A stretch of 64,000 bases of DNA from Allochromatium warmingii (GCF_900107145.1 NZ_FNOW01000011.1:1-64000), one strand, 5' to 3'; counted from the first letter of the stretch, positions 8,541 through 17,735 are shown. A program made the numbers and translations. The notes: generated by a model not told the origin, from the letters alone.

Positions 8541-9605
8541 ATGTTGGATTTTTCGCGCAACTATTCCTTCGCATCTATTGAAGACTATCGATTAAGCCTA
8601 GAATCGGGATATTTACTAGACCGATTTAATGGGTTCATCCCCTATATAAGATATATACCAACCTATGTTGGCCCTGATCCAGCATTTATTGGCGAAATTA
8701 GGAAGCAGCCCCAAGTGTTTATGGTTGAAGATCAAAGTACGATACTGCCAGCTTTAATACAGTTCGATGGTCAAAATTTTCTTATTCAACCCTTAGGGAG
8801 TTTTTCGAGTAAGCTTTTTGATGATCGAGTTGATTTAGTTTTGGTTGGCAACCTCCAGAATGCGGAAAAAAAAGTAGATTTGAGTGATAAAATTATTGTT
8901 CCATTAGTCTCAAAAGGCTTCAATATCTACGGGCATTTTTTAATTGACCTGATGCCTCGCTTGAAAATGTATTCAGCGATTAATAATGTATCGAAATTTG
9001 TTGGGTTTATTGCAGAAAATGCTCCTGATTGGTCTATAGAAATGGCAAGCGCCTGTATAAGGTCTTTAAACGGGGAGTTGGAGTTTATGAAAAAGGATGT
9101 TGCCTACTTATGTAACGTTTATGTACCAATGCCGTCTCGATATCATGATTATCTAGCCCCTTGCTCGGTTTTTGGTGGAGATTTACTCACGCAAAGAAAT
9201 TTTATTACGCCAAGCCGTAAAGTATATATATCGCGGTCCCGATGGAAAAACAAAAGCCGGGATTTAATGAACAGGGAGGAAGTTGAAAAGGTTTTTGCTG
9301 ATGGTGGTTTTGATATAGTTTCACCAGAGGATCTTAGCTTTCAAGACCAGTTGAAAGTGTTTGCATCTGCAAAGATCTTAGCTGGTGAGGCTGGCTCCGG
9401 TCTGCATAATGTTGTTTTCTCAAATGCGTTTTTGACAATCAATGTAAACTCATCGCGTCAGAGCCATTTCATTCAAGCCGGTCTGTCTCGGTATACTAGT
9501 AGCTCTTCAATATACTTGTATGGTGAAAGTCAAGATCAAGGCTGGAACTCACCGTTCACCGTTGACCTTGACTGCGCGGGTGAGCTAGTTGGAGGGTTAC
9601 CATAG
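8541..9605 (+). CDS. GT61 glycosyltransferase (DUF563)
   Basis: A 354-aa protein with the pattern of GT61 enzymes: GHFLIDLMPRL in the middle (about residue 133), RKVYISRSRW, then NREEVEKVFADGGFDIVSPE and the C-terminal GEAGSGLHNVVFSN. GT61 members transfer pentoses, GlcNAc or other sugars to glycans. It is the last gene of the AT-rich island and ends 77 bp before the hddC-gmhB start. No clear ribosome site precedes the ATG at 8541, so the start is moderately certain. The sugar donor is unknown. Confidence 0.85.
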   Translation: MLDFSRNYSFASIEDYRLSLESGYLLDRFNGFIPYIRYIPTYVGPDPAFIGEIRKQPQVFMVEDQSTILPALIQFDGQNFLIQPLGSFSSKLFDDRVDLVLVGNLQNAEKKVDLSDKIIVPLVSKGFNIYGHFLIDLMPRLKMYSAINNVSKFVGFIAENAPDWSIEMASACIRSLNGELEFMKKDVAYLCNVYVPMPSRYHDYLAPCSVFGGDLLTQRNFITPSRKVYISRSRWKNKSRDLMNREEVEKVFADGGFDIVSPEDLSFQDQLKVFASAKILAGEAGSGLHNVVFSNAFLTINVNSSRQSHFIQAGLSRYTSSSSIYLYGESQDQGWNSPFTVDLDCAGELVGGLP

Positions 9606-9681
9606 ATAGCAAATGTCCCGTGGTACAGCCGGGAGCTATAATGTGTTTGCTCCCCGCCTCCCCCCGTCAACCAATGTAACA

Positions 9682-10866
9682 ATGCGACAGGCACTCATCC
9701 TGGTCGGCGGCCAAGGCACGCGGCTTGGCGACCTGACCGCCAATCTCCCCAAACCGATGCTGGATATCGGTGGTCGCCCTTTCCTCCAACGTCTGATCGA
9801 AGAGGTCGCGCGCCACGGATTTCAGGACATTCTGCTCCTCTGTGGCTATTTGGCGGATCGCATCGTGGATGCCTTCGATGGCGTCACCCTGCACGGCGCT
9901 CGCGTCCGCTGCATCATCGAGCCACAACCCCTCGGCACCGGCGGCGCCCTACGCCAAGCGGCGGATCGGCTGGATGACCGCTTTCTGCTGCTCAACGGCG
10001 ACTCCTTGTTCGACTTCAACCTGCTCGACTTGCAACGGGTGGCCGACGATGCCGACTGGCTCGGGATCGTGGCGCTGCGCGCGCTCTCGGATACCGGTCG
10101 CTACGGTCGGGTCACGCTGGCGGGGAACCGCATCACGGCCTTTGCCGAGAAGCAGGGTCAAGGCGCGGGCGTGATCAACGGCGGCGTCTATCTGTTGCGG
10201 CGGCAGGTGCTCGATGCGATTCAAGGGCTCCCGTGCTCGCTGGAACAGGCGATTCTGCCGCGACTGGCCGCCGAGAACCGGCTCTTTGGGCGGGTCTACC
10301 AGGGTTATTTCATCGATATCGGTATCCCGGCGGATCTCCAACGGGCGCAGGTCGAGCTGGCTCAGCGCCGTCGACCGGCGTTGTTTTTCGATCGCGACGG
10401 GGTGCTCAATCGCGATGCCGGCTATACCCATCGCGTTGAGGACTTTCACTGGATGCCCACCGCCATGGAGGCCATCAAGCACTGCAACGATCAAGGTTGG
10501 CTGGTGATCGTGGTCACCAACCAGGCCGGCATCGCCCGCGGTTTCTACGACGCCGCCGCCGTCGAGCGGCTGCATGAGTGGATACAAACCCAACTGCGTG
10601 CCATCGGCGCCCATGTCGACGCCTTCTATTACTGCCCCCATCACCCCGAGGGCAGCGTGCCCGAACTGTCGATCCCTTGCCACTGCCGCAAACCGGAGCC
10701 CGGCATGCTCTTGCGGGCCATGGAAGACTGGCCGGTCGATCGCTCCCGGGCGTTTCTGATCGGCGATCAGGCATCGGATATTGAAGCCGCCACCAGCGCC
10801 GGCATCACCGGGCTGTTCTGTCAAAACGGGGTGTTGCTTGACCTAGTGCGTGGACTGGTCGACTGA
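9682..10866 (+). CDS. hddC-gmhB: Fused heptose-1-P guanylyltransferase and heptose-1,7-bisP phosphatase
   Basis: A 394-aa two-domain protein. Residues 1-228 are a nucleotidyltransferase (LVGGQGTRLG, NLPKPMLDIGG, LLNGDS, INGGVYL), matching HddC-type enzymes that make GDP-D-glycero-D-manno-heptose. Residues about 232-394 are a HAD phosphatase of the GmhB type, with the nucleophile pair in FFDRDGVLNRD (Asp237 and Asp239), VVTNQAGIARG, a zinc loop with Cys-x-His and Cys-x-Cys (YYCPHHPEG ... PCHCRKPEPGM), and IGDQASDIEAA. The phosphatase removes the C7 phosphate and the transferase then acts on the 1-phosphate: two consecutive steps in one chain. ATG 9682 is chosen because the open frame from 9613 adds 23 unconserved residues. 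The gene is GC-rich again, like hddA. Confidence 0.9.
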   Translation: MRQALILVGGQGTRLGDLTANLPKPMLDIGGRPFLQRLIEEVARHGFQDILLLCGYLADRIVDAFDGVTLHGARVRCIIEPQPLGTGGALRQAADRLDDRFLLLNGDSLFDFNLLDLQRVADDADWLGIVALRALSDTGRYGRVTLAGNRITAFAEKQGQGAGVINGGVYLLRRQVLDAIQGLPCSLEQAILPRLAAENRLFGRVYQGYFIDIGIPADLQRAQVELAQRRRPALFFDRDGVLNRDAGYTHRVEDFHWMPTAMEAIKHCNDQGWLVIVVTNQAGIARGFYDAAAVERLHEWIQTQLRAIGAHVDAFYYCPHHPEGSVPELSIPCHCRKPEPGMLLRAMEDWPVDRSRAFLIGDQASDIEAATSAGITGLFCQNGVLLDLVRGLVD

Positions 10867-11260
10867 GGAGCCGTCCGACGGCCTCAAGCCCCTGCCTGAG
10901 GATAGGAAAAGGAAAGAAGGAAAGAGAGGGAAAGAAGCTAGGCTCGAATTGTTTGAACAGCGGTTAGCTGTCTGGCATAACGGCGTTGAGTCGGTCGCAT
11001 GGCACGGCGAGCAAGTATGGCTGCATCGCAAGGGCACGGCGCCGGCAGATCGCGGGTCGCTGGTGGTTCCGTGATCGCGTGGGGCACTGTCATATCTGGT
11101 CGCGCCGATGGGGGATGGTGCGATCAATTTGCGCTCGGTCGCGCATGGGGCTGGACGCAAATGGAAGCGCGGCGAGGCGCGGGCGCGGTTGAGCGGACGC
11201 CAGCGCCATAGATGACGAAGCCAGAGCTTCGTCACCAGATTCAAGCTGATTGCTGGCGGC
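10867..11260. other. Gene-poor convergent intergenic region
   Basis: This gap between two convergent genes has no convincing gene. Several short ORFs on both strands lack family patterns. It has a purine-only tract of about 40 bp (10901-10940, GA-rich) and, near its right end, a perfect 9-bp stem hairpin. It could hold decayed coding sequence. Confidence 0.5.
11213..11234. terminator. Hairpin between convergent genes
   Basis: TGACGAAGC (11213-11221), loop CAGA, GCTTCGTCA (11226-11234): a perfect 9-bp stem. No T-run follows on either strand, so it is a weak rho-independent terminator candidate serving hddC-gmhB and the SPOR gene. Confidence 0.4.
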
Positions 11261-11890
11261 TCACTTAACCGGAATCGTCATGCCATCCTGACCTTGCCGT
11301 TTCAGCAGAGCGCGAACTTGCTCGGCTTCCGGTCGGCTGGCATAGGCTCCGGTACGCACGCGATACACCGTTTTGCCATTGGCGAGCGTGGCCGTTTGAA
11401 TGCCGGTCGGCACGCCCAGTTGATTTAACTGCGCTTGCAGCCGTTCGGCATCGCTGGTGCGGCTGAATGACGCAATCTGCACCACATAGGTACCGCTGCT
11501 CGGCTCCATCGCTGGCGGTAATCCCGCTGCTGCCGCTGTATCAGGCGTGCCAAGTGTCGCCAATTCGTTATCCGCCGCCGGAATATCCGGCACCGGCACC
11601 GGACGCGGCGCTGGGGGCGGCGGCGGTGGGCCTTTACTGATATCGACTTCGGTTTCGCTCAAAATCTTTTCATAGGTAAAAGTCGGTTTAGTCACCGGCT
11701 CACCCGCTTGCGCACTCTTGGCCGTCTCAACCACATTCGGCTGTGGCGACAACAGGCTCGAACCGAGCACGCCCAATGCCACGCCGCCGACCATCCAGCC
11801 GATACACGAGCGGTTCGGCTTGCGGCGAATCGGTGGCGTAGACGGTGGGGACGGCGGCGGCGGTTTACCGCGATGATATTCCTTAGGCAT
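11261..11890 (-). CDS. SPOR-domain cell-division protein (FtsN-like)
   Basis: A 209-aa protein with a short proline-rich cytoplasmic start, one transmembrane segment (about residues 29-47, CIGWMVGGVALGVLGSSLL), a low-complexity proline linker, and a C-terminal SPOR domain (about 132-208: YVVQIASFSRTSDAERLQAQ). SPOR domains bind denuded septal peptidoglycan, so the protein should sit in the inner membrane at the division site. It lies directly downstream of argS, 4 bp away, a common gammaproteobacterial arrangement for FtsN-like genes. It is shorter than E. coli FtsN, and no essential FtsN motif can be proved, so I leave the symbol blank. Confidence 0.85.
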   Translation of the reverse strand: MPKEYHRGKPPPPSPPSTPPIRRKPNRSCIGWMVGGVALGVLGSSLLSPQPNVVETAKSAQAGEPVTKPTFTYEKILSETEVDISKGPPPPPPAPRPVPVPDIPAADNELATLGTPDTAAAAGLPPAMEPSSGTYVVQIASFSRTSDAERLQAQLNQLGVPTGIQTATLANGKTVYRVRTGAYASRPEAEQVRALLKRQGQDGMTIPVK

Positions 11891-11894
11891 CGTC

Positions 11895-13676
11895 TTACAT
11901 GCTCTCGGGCGCTGAAACGCCGATCAGCCCCAGTCCGTTACGCAACACTTGGCGGGTCGCCAAAATCAGCTTCAGCCGCGCATCGCGCAGGGCGCTGTCT
12001 TCGACCAAAAACGGATGGGCGTTGTAATAGGTATGCAAGTCATTGGCCAGCTCGCGCAGATAATGCGTGAGTTGATGCGGCTCGGCTTTAAGCGCCGCTT
12101 GTTCAACGGTTTCGGGATAGCGGCTCAGGGTGCGCAACAGCGCCTGCTCGTGGGCTTCGCTCAAGCGTTCGAGATTATCCGCACCCGCACTCAGCTCAAC
12201 GCTCAAGCCGCGTTCTGCCGCTTGGCGCAACACCGCGCAAATCCGCGCATGAGCATATTGCACATAGTACACAGGATTATCAGAAGATTCGGATTTGGCC
12301 AGATCCAAATCAAAATCCATGTGCTGTTCACAGCGCCGCATCACATAAAAAAACCGCGCCGCATCACGTCCAACCTCTTGGCGCAATTCGCGCAAGGTGA
12401 CGAACTCACCGGAGCGCGTGGACATCTGCGCTTTTTCGCCACCGCGATAGAGAATCGCAAATTGCACTAACAGCACATCCAGCCGATTGACATCCTCGCC
12501 GAGTGCTTGCAGCGCGGCTTTGACACGCGGGATATAGCCGTGATGATCCGCGCCCCAGATGTCAATCACGCGATCAAACCCGCGTTCCAGCTTATCGAAG
12601 TGATAGGCGATGTCCGAAGCAAAATAGGTGCTTTGGCCATTGTCGCGCACCATGACGCGATCTTTTTCATCACCGAACGCCGTCGAGCGGAACCAGAGTG
12701 CGCCGTTGTGCTCGTACACATGCCCCAAAGCCCGCAGCCGCTCAATGGCCCGATTGACCGCGCCGCTTTCGGTCAGCGAGCGTTCGGAATACCACTCTTG
12801 ATAGGTGACGCCGAATTGCGCTAAATCGGCGCGAATATCATCGAGAATGGTATTTAAGCCGAGTTCAAATACATAACGATAGCGGTTATCACCGAGCAGC
12901 CGCTTGGCTGCTGCAATCAAGCCGTCGATATGCGCTTCTTTATCGCCGACCGGATCCGGCGGCTCGCCGTCGAGCGGCGCATCAGCGGGCAGATTGGCAA
13001 AAACCTGCTCGCTCTCGACCTGATAGGCGTCGCCGTGCTCGCGGTGCAGCGTTGCGGCGATGTCCCAGACATAATCACCTTTGTAGCCGTTGCTCGGAAA
13101 ACGCAGCGGCTCGCCGCATAGTTCCAAATAGCGCAGCCAAACCGAGGTTGCCAAAATATCCATCTGGCGTCCGGCATCGTTGACGTAATACTCACGGTGG
13201 ACAGTAAAGCCAACGGCGGCCAGCAAATCGGCGACCACCGCGCCATAGGCCGCGCCGCGTCCGTGCCCGACATGCAGCGGCCCGGTCGGATTCGCTGACA
13301 CAAATTCGACCTGCACCCGCTGTCCCGCGCCCAGTTGACTGCGCCCATAATCGGGGCCAGCGTCCAAAATGCGCGGCACCAGACTGCGGTAAGCATCATC
13401 GGCGAGAAAGAAATTGATAAAGCCTGGGCCGGCGATCTCGACCCGCGCAATCAGCGGCGACGCGGGCAGGGCGTCAACCAGTTGTTGCGCCAGCTCACGC
13501 GGTTTGGCGCGGGCGGGTTTGGCCAGCAATAGGGCCAGATTGGTCGCAAAATCGCCGTGAGCGGTGTCTTTGGTGCGCTCGATGTGAATGTCGGGGCGCA
13601 TGGTCAAGGTGAGCTGACCGGCGGCGAGCAGTTGATCGAGGGCAGCAGTGAGCAGGGCGGTAATATCGTGCTTCAT
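11895..13676 (-). CDS. argS: Arginyl-tRNA synthetase
   Basis: A 593-aa class I aminoacyl-tRNA synthetase. The HIGH-type signature reads [19 protein letters not shown]. The KMSKS loop is the degenerate form usual in ArgS ([12 protein letters not shown]). The N-terminal Arg-tRNA additional domain and the C-terminal DALR anticodon-binding domain (from about residue 475) are both present. It charges tRNA-Arg with arginine in the cytoplasm. ATG 13676 is preferred over the upstream extension to 13724 because [17 protein letters not shown] is the usual start. It is followed at once by the SPOR gene, so the two are probably co-transcribed. Confidence 0.97.
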   Translation of the reverse strand: MKHDITALLTAALDQLLAAGQLTLTMRPDIHIERTKDTAHGDFATNLALLLAKPARAKPRELAQQLVDALPASPLIARVEIAGPGFINFFLADDAYRSLVPRILDAGPDYGRSQLGAGQRVQVEFVSANPTGPLHVGHGRGAAYGAVVADLLAAVGFTVHREYYVNDAGRQMDILATSVWLRYLELCGEPLRFPSNGYKGDYVWDIAATLHREHGDAYQVESEQVFANLPADAPLDGEPPDPVGDKEAHIDGLIAAAKRLLGDNRYRYVFELGLNTILDDIRADLAQFGVTYQEWYSERSLTESGAVNRAIERLRALGHVYEHNGALWFRSTAFGDEKDRVMVRDNGQSTYFASDIAYHFDKLERGFDRVIDIWGADHHGYIPRVKAALQALGEDVNRLDVLLVQFAILYRGGEKAQMSTRSGEFVTLRELRQEVGRDAARFFYVMRRCEQHMDFDLDLAKSESSDNPVYYVQYAHARICAVLRQAAERGLSVELSAGADNLERLSEAHEQALLRTLSRYPETVEQAALKAEPHQLTHYLRELANDLHTYYNAHPFLVEDSALRDARLKLILATRQVLRNGLGLIGVSAPESM

Positions 13677-13800
13677 GGGTGCGATTAAATCAGCGTCAAG
13701 AACGGGATTAACTGGCCTAAGCATACCCGAATCAGCGCCTTAAATGATTCACCGCGACGGTCAGCAGCCGTTAGCGGCGCTCAGATTCGCTCAGATGCGC

Positions 13801-16038
13801 TCAGAGCAAATCACGCGGATCGACATCCAGTGACCAGCGTAATCCGTTGCGGCGCGGCAGCGTGCGCACGGCGCGTAGCCAATGCGCGAGAAAGCGTTGC
13901 AAGCGTGGCCGTTCGGCACATTGGATCAACAGTTGGGCGCGATAACGTCCGGCGCGGCGCTCCATCGGTGCCGGAATTGGCCCGAGTAATTGGATTCCGC
14001 TGATGATCTCAGCGGGAATTTCACCCGCTAACGCTTCGCCACAGGCCCGCGCTTGGCGGAGAAAATCGAGCGCCTGCGCCGGATCGGGTGCTTCCGCTCG
14101 CGCCAGCGCCAGATGACTGTAGGGCGGCAATTCCGCCTCGGCGCGTTCACGCAGCGCCGCTTCCGCAAAGCCGGTATAGCCCGCGTGCAGCAGCGATTGC
14201 AGCAACGGATGCTCAGGATGGCGGGTCTGGAGCACCACGCGCCCGCGATGTTCCGCCCGTCCAGCGCGGCCAGCGACCTGAATAATCAGTTGGGCGGTGC
14301 GCTCGGCGGCGCGAAAATCGCTTGCATACAGGGTGTGATCGAGTTCGAGAATCCCGACCAGCGTCACATTCGGAAAATCATGGCCTTTGGCCAGCATCTG
14401 CGTGCCGAGCAGAATCTGCGTCTCGCCAGTATGTACCGCATCGAGCACGCGCCCCAGCGCCCCCTGACGGCGCGTGCTGTCACGATCTAAACGGGCAATG
14501 CGCGTTTCGGGAAACAACGCGATCAGCTCATCTTCGAGCCGCTCGGTGCCGCGTCCGAGCATCCGCACATCTTCATCTTGACAGGCTGGGCAACGTTCCG
14601 GCTGCCGACATGACCAGCCGCAGTGATGACACCATAGCCGCCGTTCGCTCAGATGCAGCGTCAGCCGCGCATCGCAATGCGGACACTCGCCGACCCAGCC
14701 GCAAGCGTGACAGGTGAGCACGGGGGCATAGCCGCGCCGATTGAGAAACAGCAAAATCTGATGACCGGCGCGGAGTTCGGCCTGCATGTGTTCGCGCAAT
14801 ACCGGCGAGAGACCGGCACGGAGCGGTTGATTGCGAATATCGAGCAGCGAAATCTGTGGCGGTTGTGCCCCGCCTGCGCGTTCGGTGAGCCTTAGCCACT
14901 GATAGCGTCCGAGTTGCGCATTGCGGAGCGTTTCCAACGCCGGCGTCGCCGAGCCGAGCACCACCGGACAGCCGACTAACTGCGCCCGCCGAATCGCTAG
15001 ATCGCGCCCCGAATAGCGCAAGCCGTCCTGCTGTTTCAGTGAATCGTCGTGCTCTTCATCCACCATAATCAGCCCGAGACGCGGTATCGGGGCCAGCACT
15101 GCCGAGCGGGTGCCCAAGATCAGATGTGCTTCACCGCGTGCGGCACGCAGCCAGTTGCGCTCACGTTCGCGGGTGTTGAGCGCCGAATGCAGCACGGCAA
15201 TGGGGCCAGATACGCGCGTACGAAAGCGGGCGCGAAGCTGAGGCGTCAGCCCAATCTCGGGGACAATCACCAATGCCTGTCGGCCCTGCGCGATCACCTG
15301 TTCGATCAGCCGAATATAAACCTCCGTTTTGCCGCTGCCAGTCACGCCATCGAGCAAAAACACGCCGAATGCGTCCAGATTCGCGGCAATCGCGCTGACT
15401 GCCGCCTGTTGTTCGGCGTGCAGCGTTGGGCCAGTCGCGGGCGGCTGATGCTCACTTGGATCAACAGCAGCGGCGAGGCGCGTCTCGGCGATCAAGCCTT
15501 TGGTGCGCAACGCACGTACCGCACCGCCCAGCTCGCCGAGTTGCGCGGTCAATGCCGCGAGCGTCATGCCCTCGGGTGCAGCTTGGAGCGCGGCGAGCAG
15601 AGCGCGTTGTTTCGGGGCGCGGCTCAGGGTGTCGAGAGCGAGCGCGTGTCCGGCGGCGGTGGCGTGTAATCCGGGCAGGGTGTCCGGCGTCAGCGGTTCG
15701 GGATCGCGCAGCCGAGCGGGGAGCGCAGCAAAGAGCGCCGCACCGATGGGCTGCTGATAATAGGTCGCTGCCCACGTCAGCAGCTTGAGATCGGCGGCGG
15801 CAAACAGTGGTTCTGGATCGAGCACACGCACCACGCGCTTGAGACGGTCGAGCGGATGACTGGTGTGATCGGTCAGCGCCAGCAGCACGCCGACACGCTC
15901 GCCGCGTCCGAATGGCACCAGCAGACGTAGCCCCGGCTGCCAGGGCAGCGGCGGCGGATCGAGCGACGGGAGATAATCAAAGCTATCGGCGAGTGGCGCT
16001 TCGATGGCCACGCGCAGAATCAGCGGTTGAGGGTTCAT
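13801..16038 (-). CDS. priA: Primosomal replication-restart helicase PriA
   Basis: A 745-aa superfamily 2 helicase. Seen are Walker A (LLDGVTGSGKTEVY), the DEEH box (MVDEEHDD), motif VI-like QVAGRAGRAEHRG, and eight zinc-binding cysteines in the insertion (CHACGWVGECPHC ... CHHCGWSC ... CPACQ). PriA recognises abandoned replication forks and loads DnaB by way of PriB/DnaT. The N-terminal DNA-binding domain begins at the ATG 16038. Three near-identical 10-bp units (GCTCAGATTC type, 13779-13807) overlap its stop codon. The gene stands alone between argS and a dispersed repeat. Confidence 0.97.
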   Translation of the reverse strand: MNPQPLILRVAIEAPLADSFDYLPSLDPPPLPWQPGLRLLVPFGRGERVGVLLALTDHTSHPLDRLKRVVRVLDPEPLFAAADLKLLTWAATYYQQPIGAALFAALPARLRDPEPLTPDTLPGLHATAAGHALALDTLSRAPKQRALLAALQAAPEGMTLAALTAQLGELGGAVRALRTKGLIAETRLAAAVDPSEHQPPATGPTLHAEQQAAVSAIAANLDAFGVFLLDGVTGSGKTEVYIRLIEQVIAQGRQALVIVPEIGLTPQLRARFRTRVSGPIAVLHSALNTRERERNWLRAARGEAHLILGTRSAVLAPIPRLGLIMVDEEHDDSLKQQDGLRYSGRDLAIRRAQLVGCPVVLGSATPALETLRNAQLGRYQWLRLTERAGGAQPPQISLLDIRNQPLRAGLSPVLREHMQAELRAGHQILLFLNRRGYAPVLTCHACGWVGECPHCDARLTLHLSERRLWCHHCGWSCRQPERCPACQDEDVRMLGRGTERLEDELIALFPETRIARLDRDSTRRQGALGRVLDAVHTGETQILLGTQMLAKGHDFPNVTLVGILELDHTLYASDFRAAERTAQLIIQVAGRAGRAEHRGRVVLQTRHPEHPLLQSLLHAGYTGFAEAALRERAEAELPPYSHLALARAEAPDPAQALDFLRQARACGEALAGEIPAEIISGIQLLGPIPAPMERRAGRYRAQLLIQCAERPRLQRFLAHWLRAVRTLPRRNGLRWSLDVDPRDLL

Positions 16039-16040
16039 GT

Positions 16041-16150
16041 GACAGGATTAACAAGATGTTTCAAGATGAACAGAATTATTAAGTGCTTGTTTTTAAATTG
16101 ATTTATTCATGTAAATCCTGAAAAATCCTGTCAATCTTGTCTCAATTATC
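16041..16150. repeat. Dispersed palindromic repeat, copy 1
   Basis: The left arm starts GACAGGATTAACAAGAT (16041) and continues with related 9-10-nt units. The right arm (about 16111-16146) contains the inverse (AATCCTGTCAATCTTGTCTC). It fills the gap between the divergent priA and fructosamine-kinase genes, so it may overlap their promoters. Confidence 0.75.
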
Positions 16151-16163
16151 TCAATCACACACC

Positions 16164-17039
16164 ATGACCGACTGGACACACATCGCCGCGCAGCTCAGCG
16201 CCGCCACCGGCATCCCAGTTCACATCCAGCGCCAGCGTCCTATCGGCGGCGGCTGCATCAATCGCGCCGCGCTGATCGATGACGGCTCCCGCACCTGGTT
16301 CGTCAAGCTTAACAGCCGCGACCGCGTGACCATGTTCGAGGCCGAAGCCGCTGGCCTGAGCGCCCTCGCCGCCGCGCACGCTTTCCGCGTGCCCGAGCCG
16401 ATCTGCGTCGGCGTTACGGCAGATGAGAGTTTTCTTGTCCTCGAACGCCTCGACCTCAGCGGACGGCTCGACAGCGTGCGTGTCGGTCAGCAACTGGCCG
16501 CACTCCATCGCCACACCGCCGACCGCTACGGCTGGCATCGTGATAACACCATCGGCTCGACACCGCAGCTCAACACGCTGCATCCCGACTGGGCGAGCTT
16601 TTGGCGCGACTGCCGCCTCGCACCGCAACTGATCCGCGCTGCCGCCAACGGCTATCACGGACGCTTACAACGCAGCGGCGAACGGCTGCTCTCCCAACTC
16701 GCCGTTTTTCTCGATCATCGCCCACCGGCTTCACTGCTGCACGGCGATCTCTGGGGCGGTAATATCGGCGCGACGGCGGCAGGCGAGGCGGTGATCTTCG
16801 ATCCAGCGGTTTATCACGGTGACCGCGAAGCCGATCTCGCGATGACCGAATTATTCGGCGGCTTCGATGCCAGCTTTCAGGCCGCCTATCGTGAGGCGTG
16901 GCCGCTCGATCCCGCCTATCGCACCCGCAAACAGCTCTATAACCTCTATCACATCCTCAATCATCTCAACCTATTCGGCGGCGGCTATCTGGAACAGGCG
17001 CAATCCATGATGGATTCAGTGCTTGCCGAGGCCGCTTGA
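16164..17039 (+). CDS. Fructosamine kinase family protein
   Basis: A 291-aa protein of the fructosamine/ketosamine-3-kinase family (APH-like kinase fold). Motifs are PIGGGCINRAA for nucleotide binding, FVKLN with the catalytic-site lysine, LLHGDLWGGN as the catalytic loop and FDPAVYHGDREADLAMTELFGG. These enzymes phosphorylate ketosamines on glycated proteins or small molecules, causing deglycation; the bacterial physiological target is often ribulosamine- or erythrulosamine-type. Start ATG 16164 is chosen over the upstream frame, which runs into the dispersed repeat. It may be followed in transcription by sixA, 132 bp downstream. Confidence 0.9.
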   Translation: MTDWTHIAAQLSAATGIPVHIQRQRPIGGGCINRAALIDDGSRTWFVKLNSRDRVTMFEAEAAGLSALAAAHAFRVPEPICVGVTADESFLVLERLDLSGRLDSVRVGQQLAALHRHTADRYGWHRDNTIGSTPQLNTLHPDWASFWRDCRLAPQLIRAAANGYHGRLQRSGERLLSQLAVFLDHRPPASLLHGDLWGGNIGATAAGEAVIFDPAVYHGDREADLAMTELFGGFDASFQAAYREAWPLDPAYRTRKQLYNLYHILNHLNLFGGGYLEQAQSMMDSVLAEAA

Positions 17040-17171
17040 GGTGACGCCAAAATGACAGATGTGTTAAAACCACGCCCAAATTGAACGAATGGCTTGTCTG
17101 CGTGCTGTTTTCAGGCGCGAGACCCTCTGGTTTATAAACATCCCTTGAGTTACGTCGATCCCTTTTTCCAC

Positions 17172-17675
17172 ATGCCACGCGAGTTGTTGTTACTGCGTCA
17201 CGCTAAATCCGACTGGGACTCCGGTACCGCGAACGATTTTGAGCGCCCGCTGGCCAAGCGCGGGAAGAACGATGCGCCCAAAGTCGGCTCTTGGCTCTAC
17301 CGCGAAGGGCTGGTGCCGGATCATGTCATCAGTTCGCCAGCGGAACGGGCACGCCAAACGGCGACCAAAGTCTGTAAGCGTCTGGATTTTAAGAAAAAAC
17401 AGATCATCTGGGATGCCGCGATCTATGACGCGAGCGTCGCGGCACTGCTTGCTGTGCTCGCCCGCTGCCCGCATGAGGCTACGACTGTGCTGCTGGTTGG
17501 GCACAATCCCGGACTCGAAGAGCTGATACTGCATCTGGTCGGCGATGAACTCGAACGCCCCGCCGACGGCAAGCTGCTGCCGACGGCGACCGTAGCGCGG
17601 CTGGAAATGCCTGACGATTGGCGCGAACTTAGCCCCGGCAGCGCCCATCTGATTTCGATTACGCGGCCACGTTGA
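17172..17675 (+). CDS. sixA: SixA-type phosphohistidine phosphatase
   Basis: A 167-aa histidine-phosphatase-superfamily protein. The catalytic RHG-type motif is LLRHAKSDW (residues about 8-16). A second arginine lies in SSPAERARQTA and the late histidine in LLVGHNPGLEEL. SixA enzymes remove phosphate from phosphohistidine on signalling or PTS-type proteins (in E. coli, ArcB and NPr have been proposed). ATG 17172 begins the conserved region; the longer frame from 17094 has no family similarity. A clear rho-independent terminator follows within 20 bp of the stop. Confidence 0.88.
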   Translation: MPRELLLLRHAKSDWDSGTANDFERPLAKRGKNDAPKVGSWLYREGLVPDHVISSPAERARQTATKVCKRLDFKKKQIIWDAAIYDASVAALLAVLARCPHEATTVLLVGHNPGLEELILHLVGDELERPADGKLLPTATVARLEMPDDWRELSPGSAHLISITRPR

Positions 17676-17691
17676 AAGCAACGGCAAGCAC

Positions 17692-17714
17692 CGCCACTCT
17701 TGTGGCGTCTTTTT
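17692..17714 (+). terminator. Rho-independent terminator after sixA
   Basis: CGCCAC (17692-17697), loop TCTT, GTGGCG (17702-17707), followed by TCTTTTTG. A short but complete stem plus T-run, placed between the sixA stop and the nnrU ribosome site. Confidence 0.75.
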
Positions 17715-17735
17715 GTTTCTACAGGGATTTATCCA

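Larger units (their letters stand above)
5268..9605. other. AT-rich gene island inside the heptose locus
   Basis: Between the end of gmhA and the hddC-gmhB gene the sequence turns abruptly AT-rich, with AAA, ATT and TTT codons, while both flanks are GC-rich. It holds a sulfotransferase, a broken sulfotransferase, two methyltransferases and a GT61 glycosyltransferase, all on the plus strand. The contrast in base and codon use suggests acquisition from another source. No integrase, tRNA or clear direct repeats mark its borders, so this is a glycan-gene replacement region rather than a recognisable mobile element. Confidence 0.75.

Noticed and set aside
9949-10824. Long antisense ORF of 291 codons opposite hddC-gmhB
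   Set aside because: It mirrors a clear two-domain enzyme in a GC-rich region; its product has no family pattern and is rich in residues typical of antisense frames.
10850-11074. Plus-strand ORF after hddC-gmhB
   Set aside because: It starts inside the preceding gene, contains a low-complexity purine tract and no ribosome site; not supported as a gene.
13779-13807. Three 10-bp units GCTCAGATTC/GCTCAGATGC/GCTCAGAGC
   Set aside because: Very short direct repeats overlapping the priA stop codon; no sign of function beyond local slippage.
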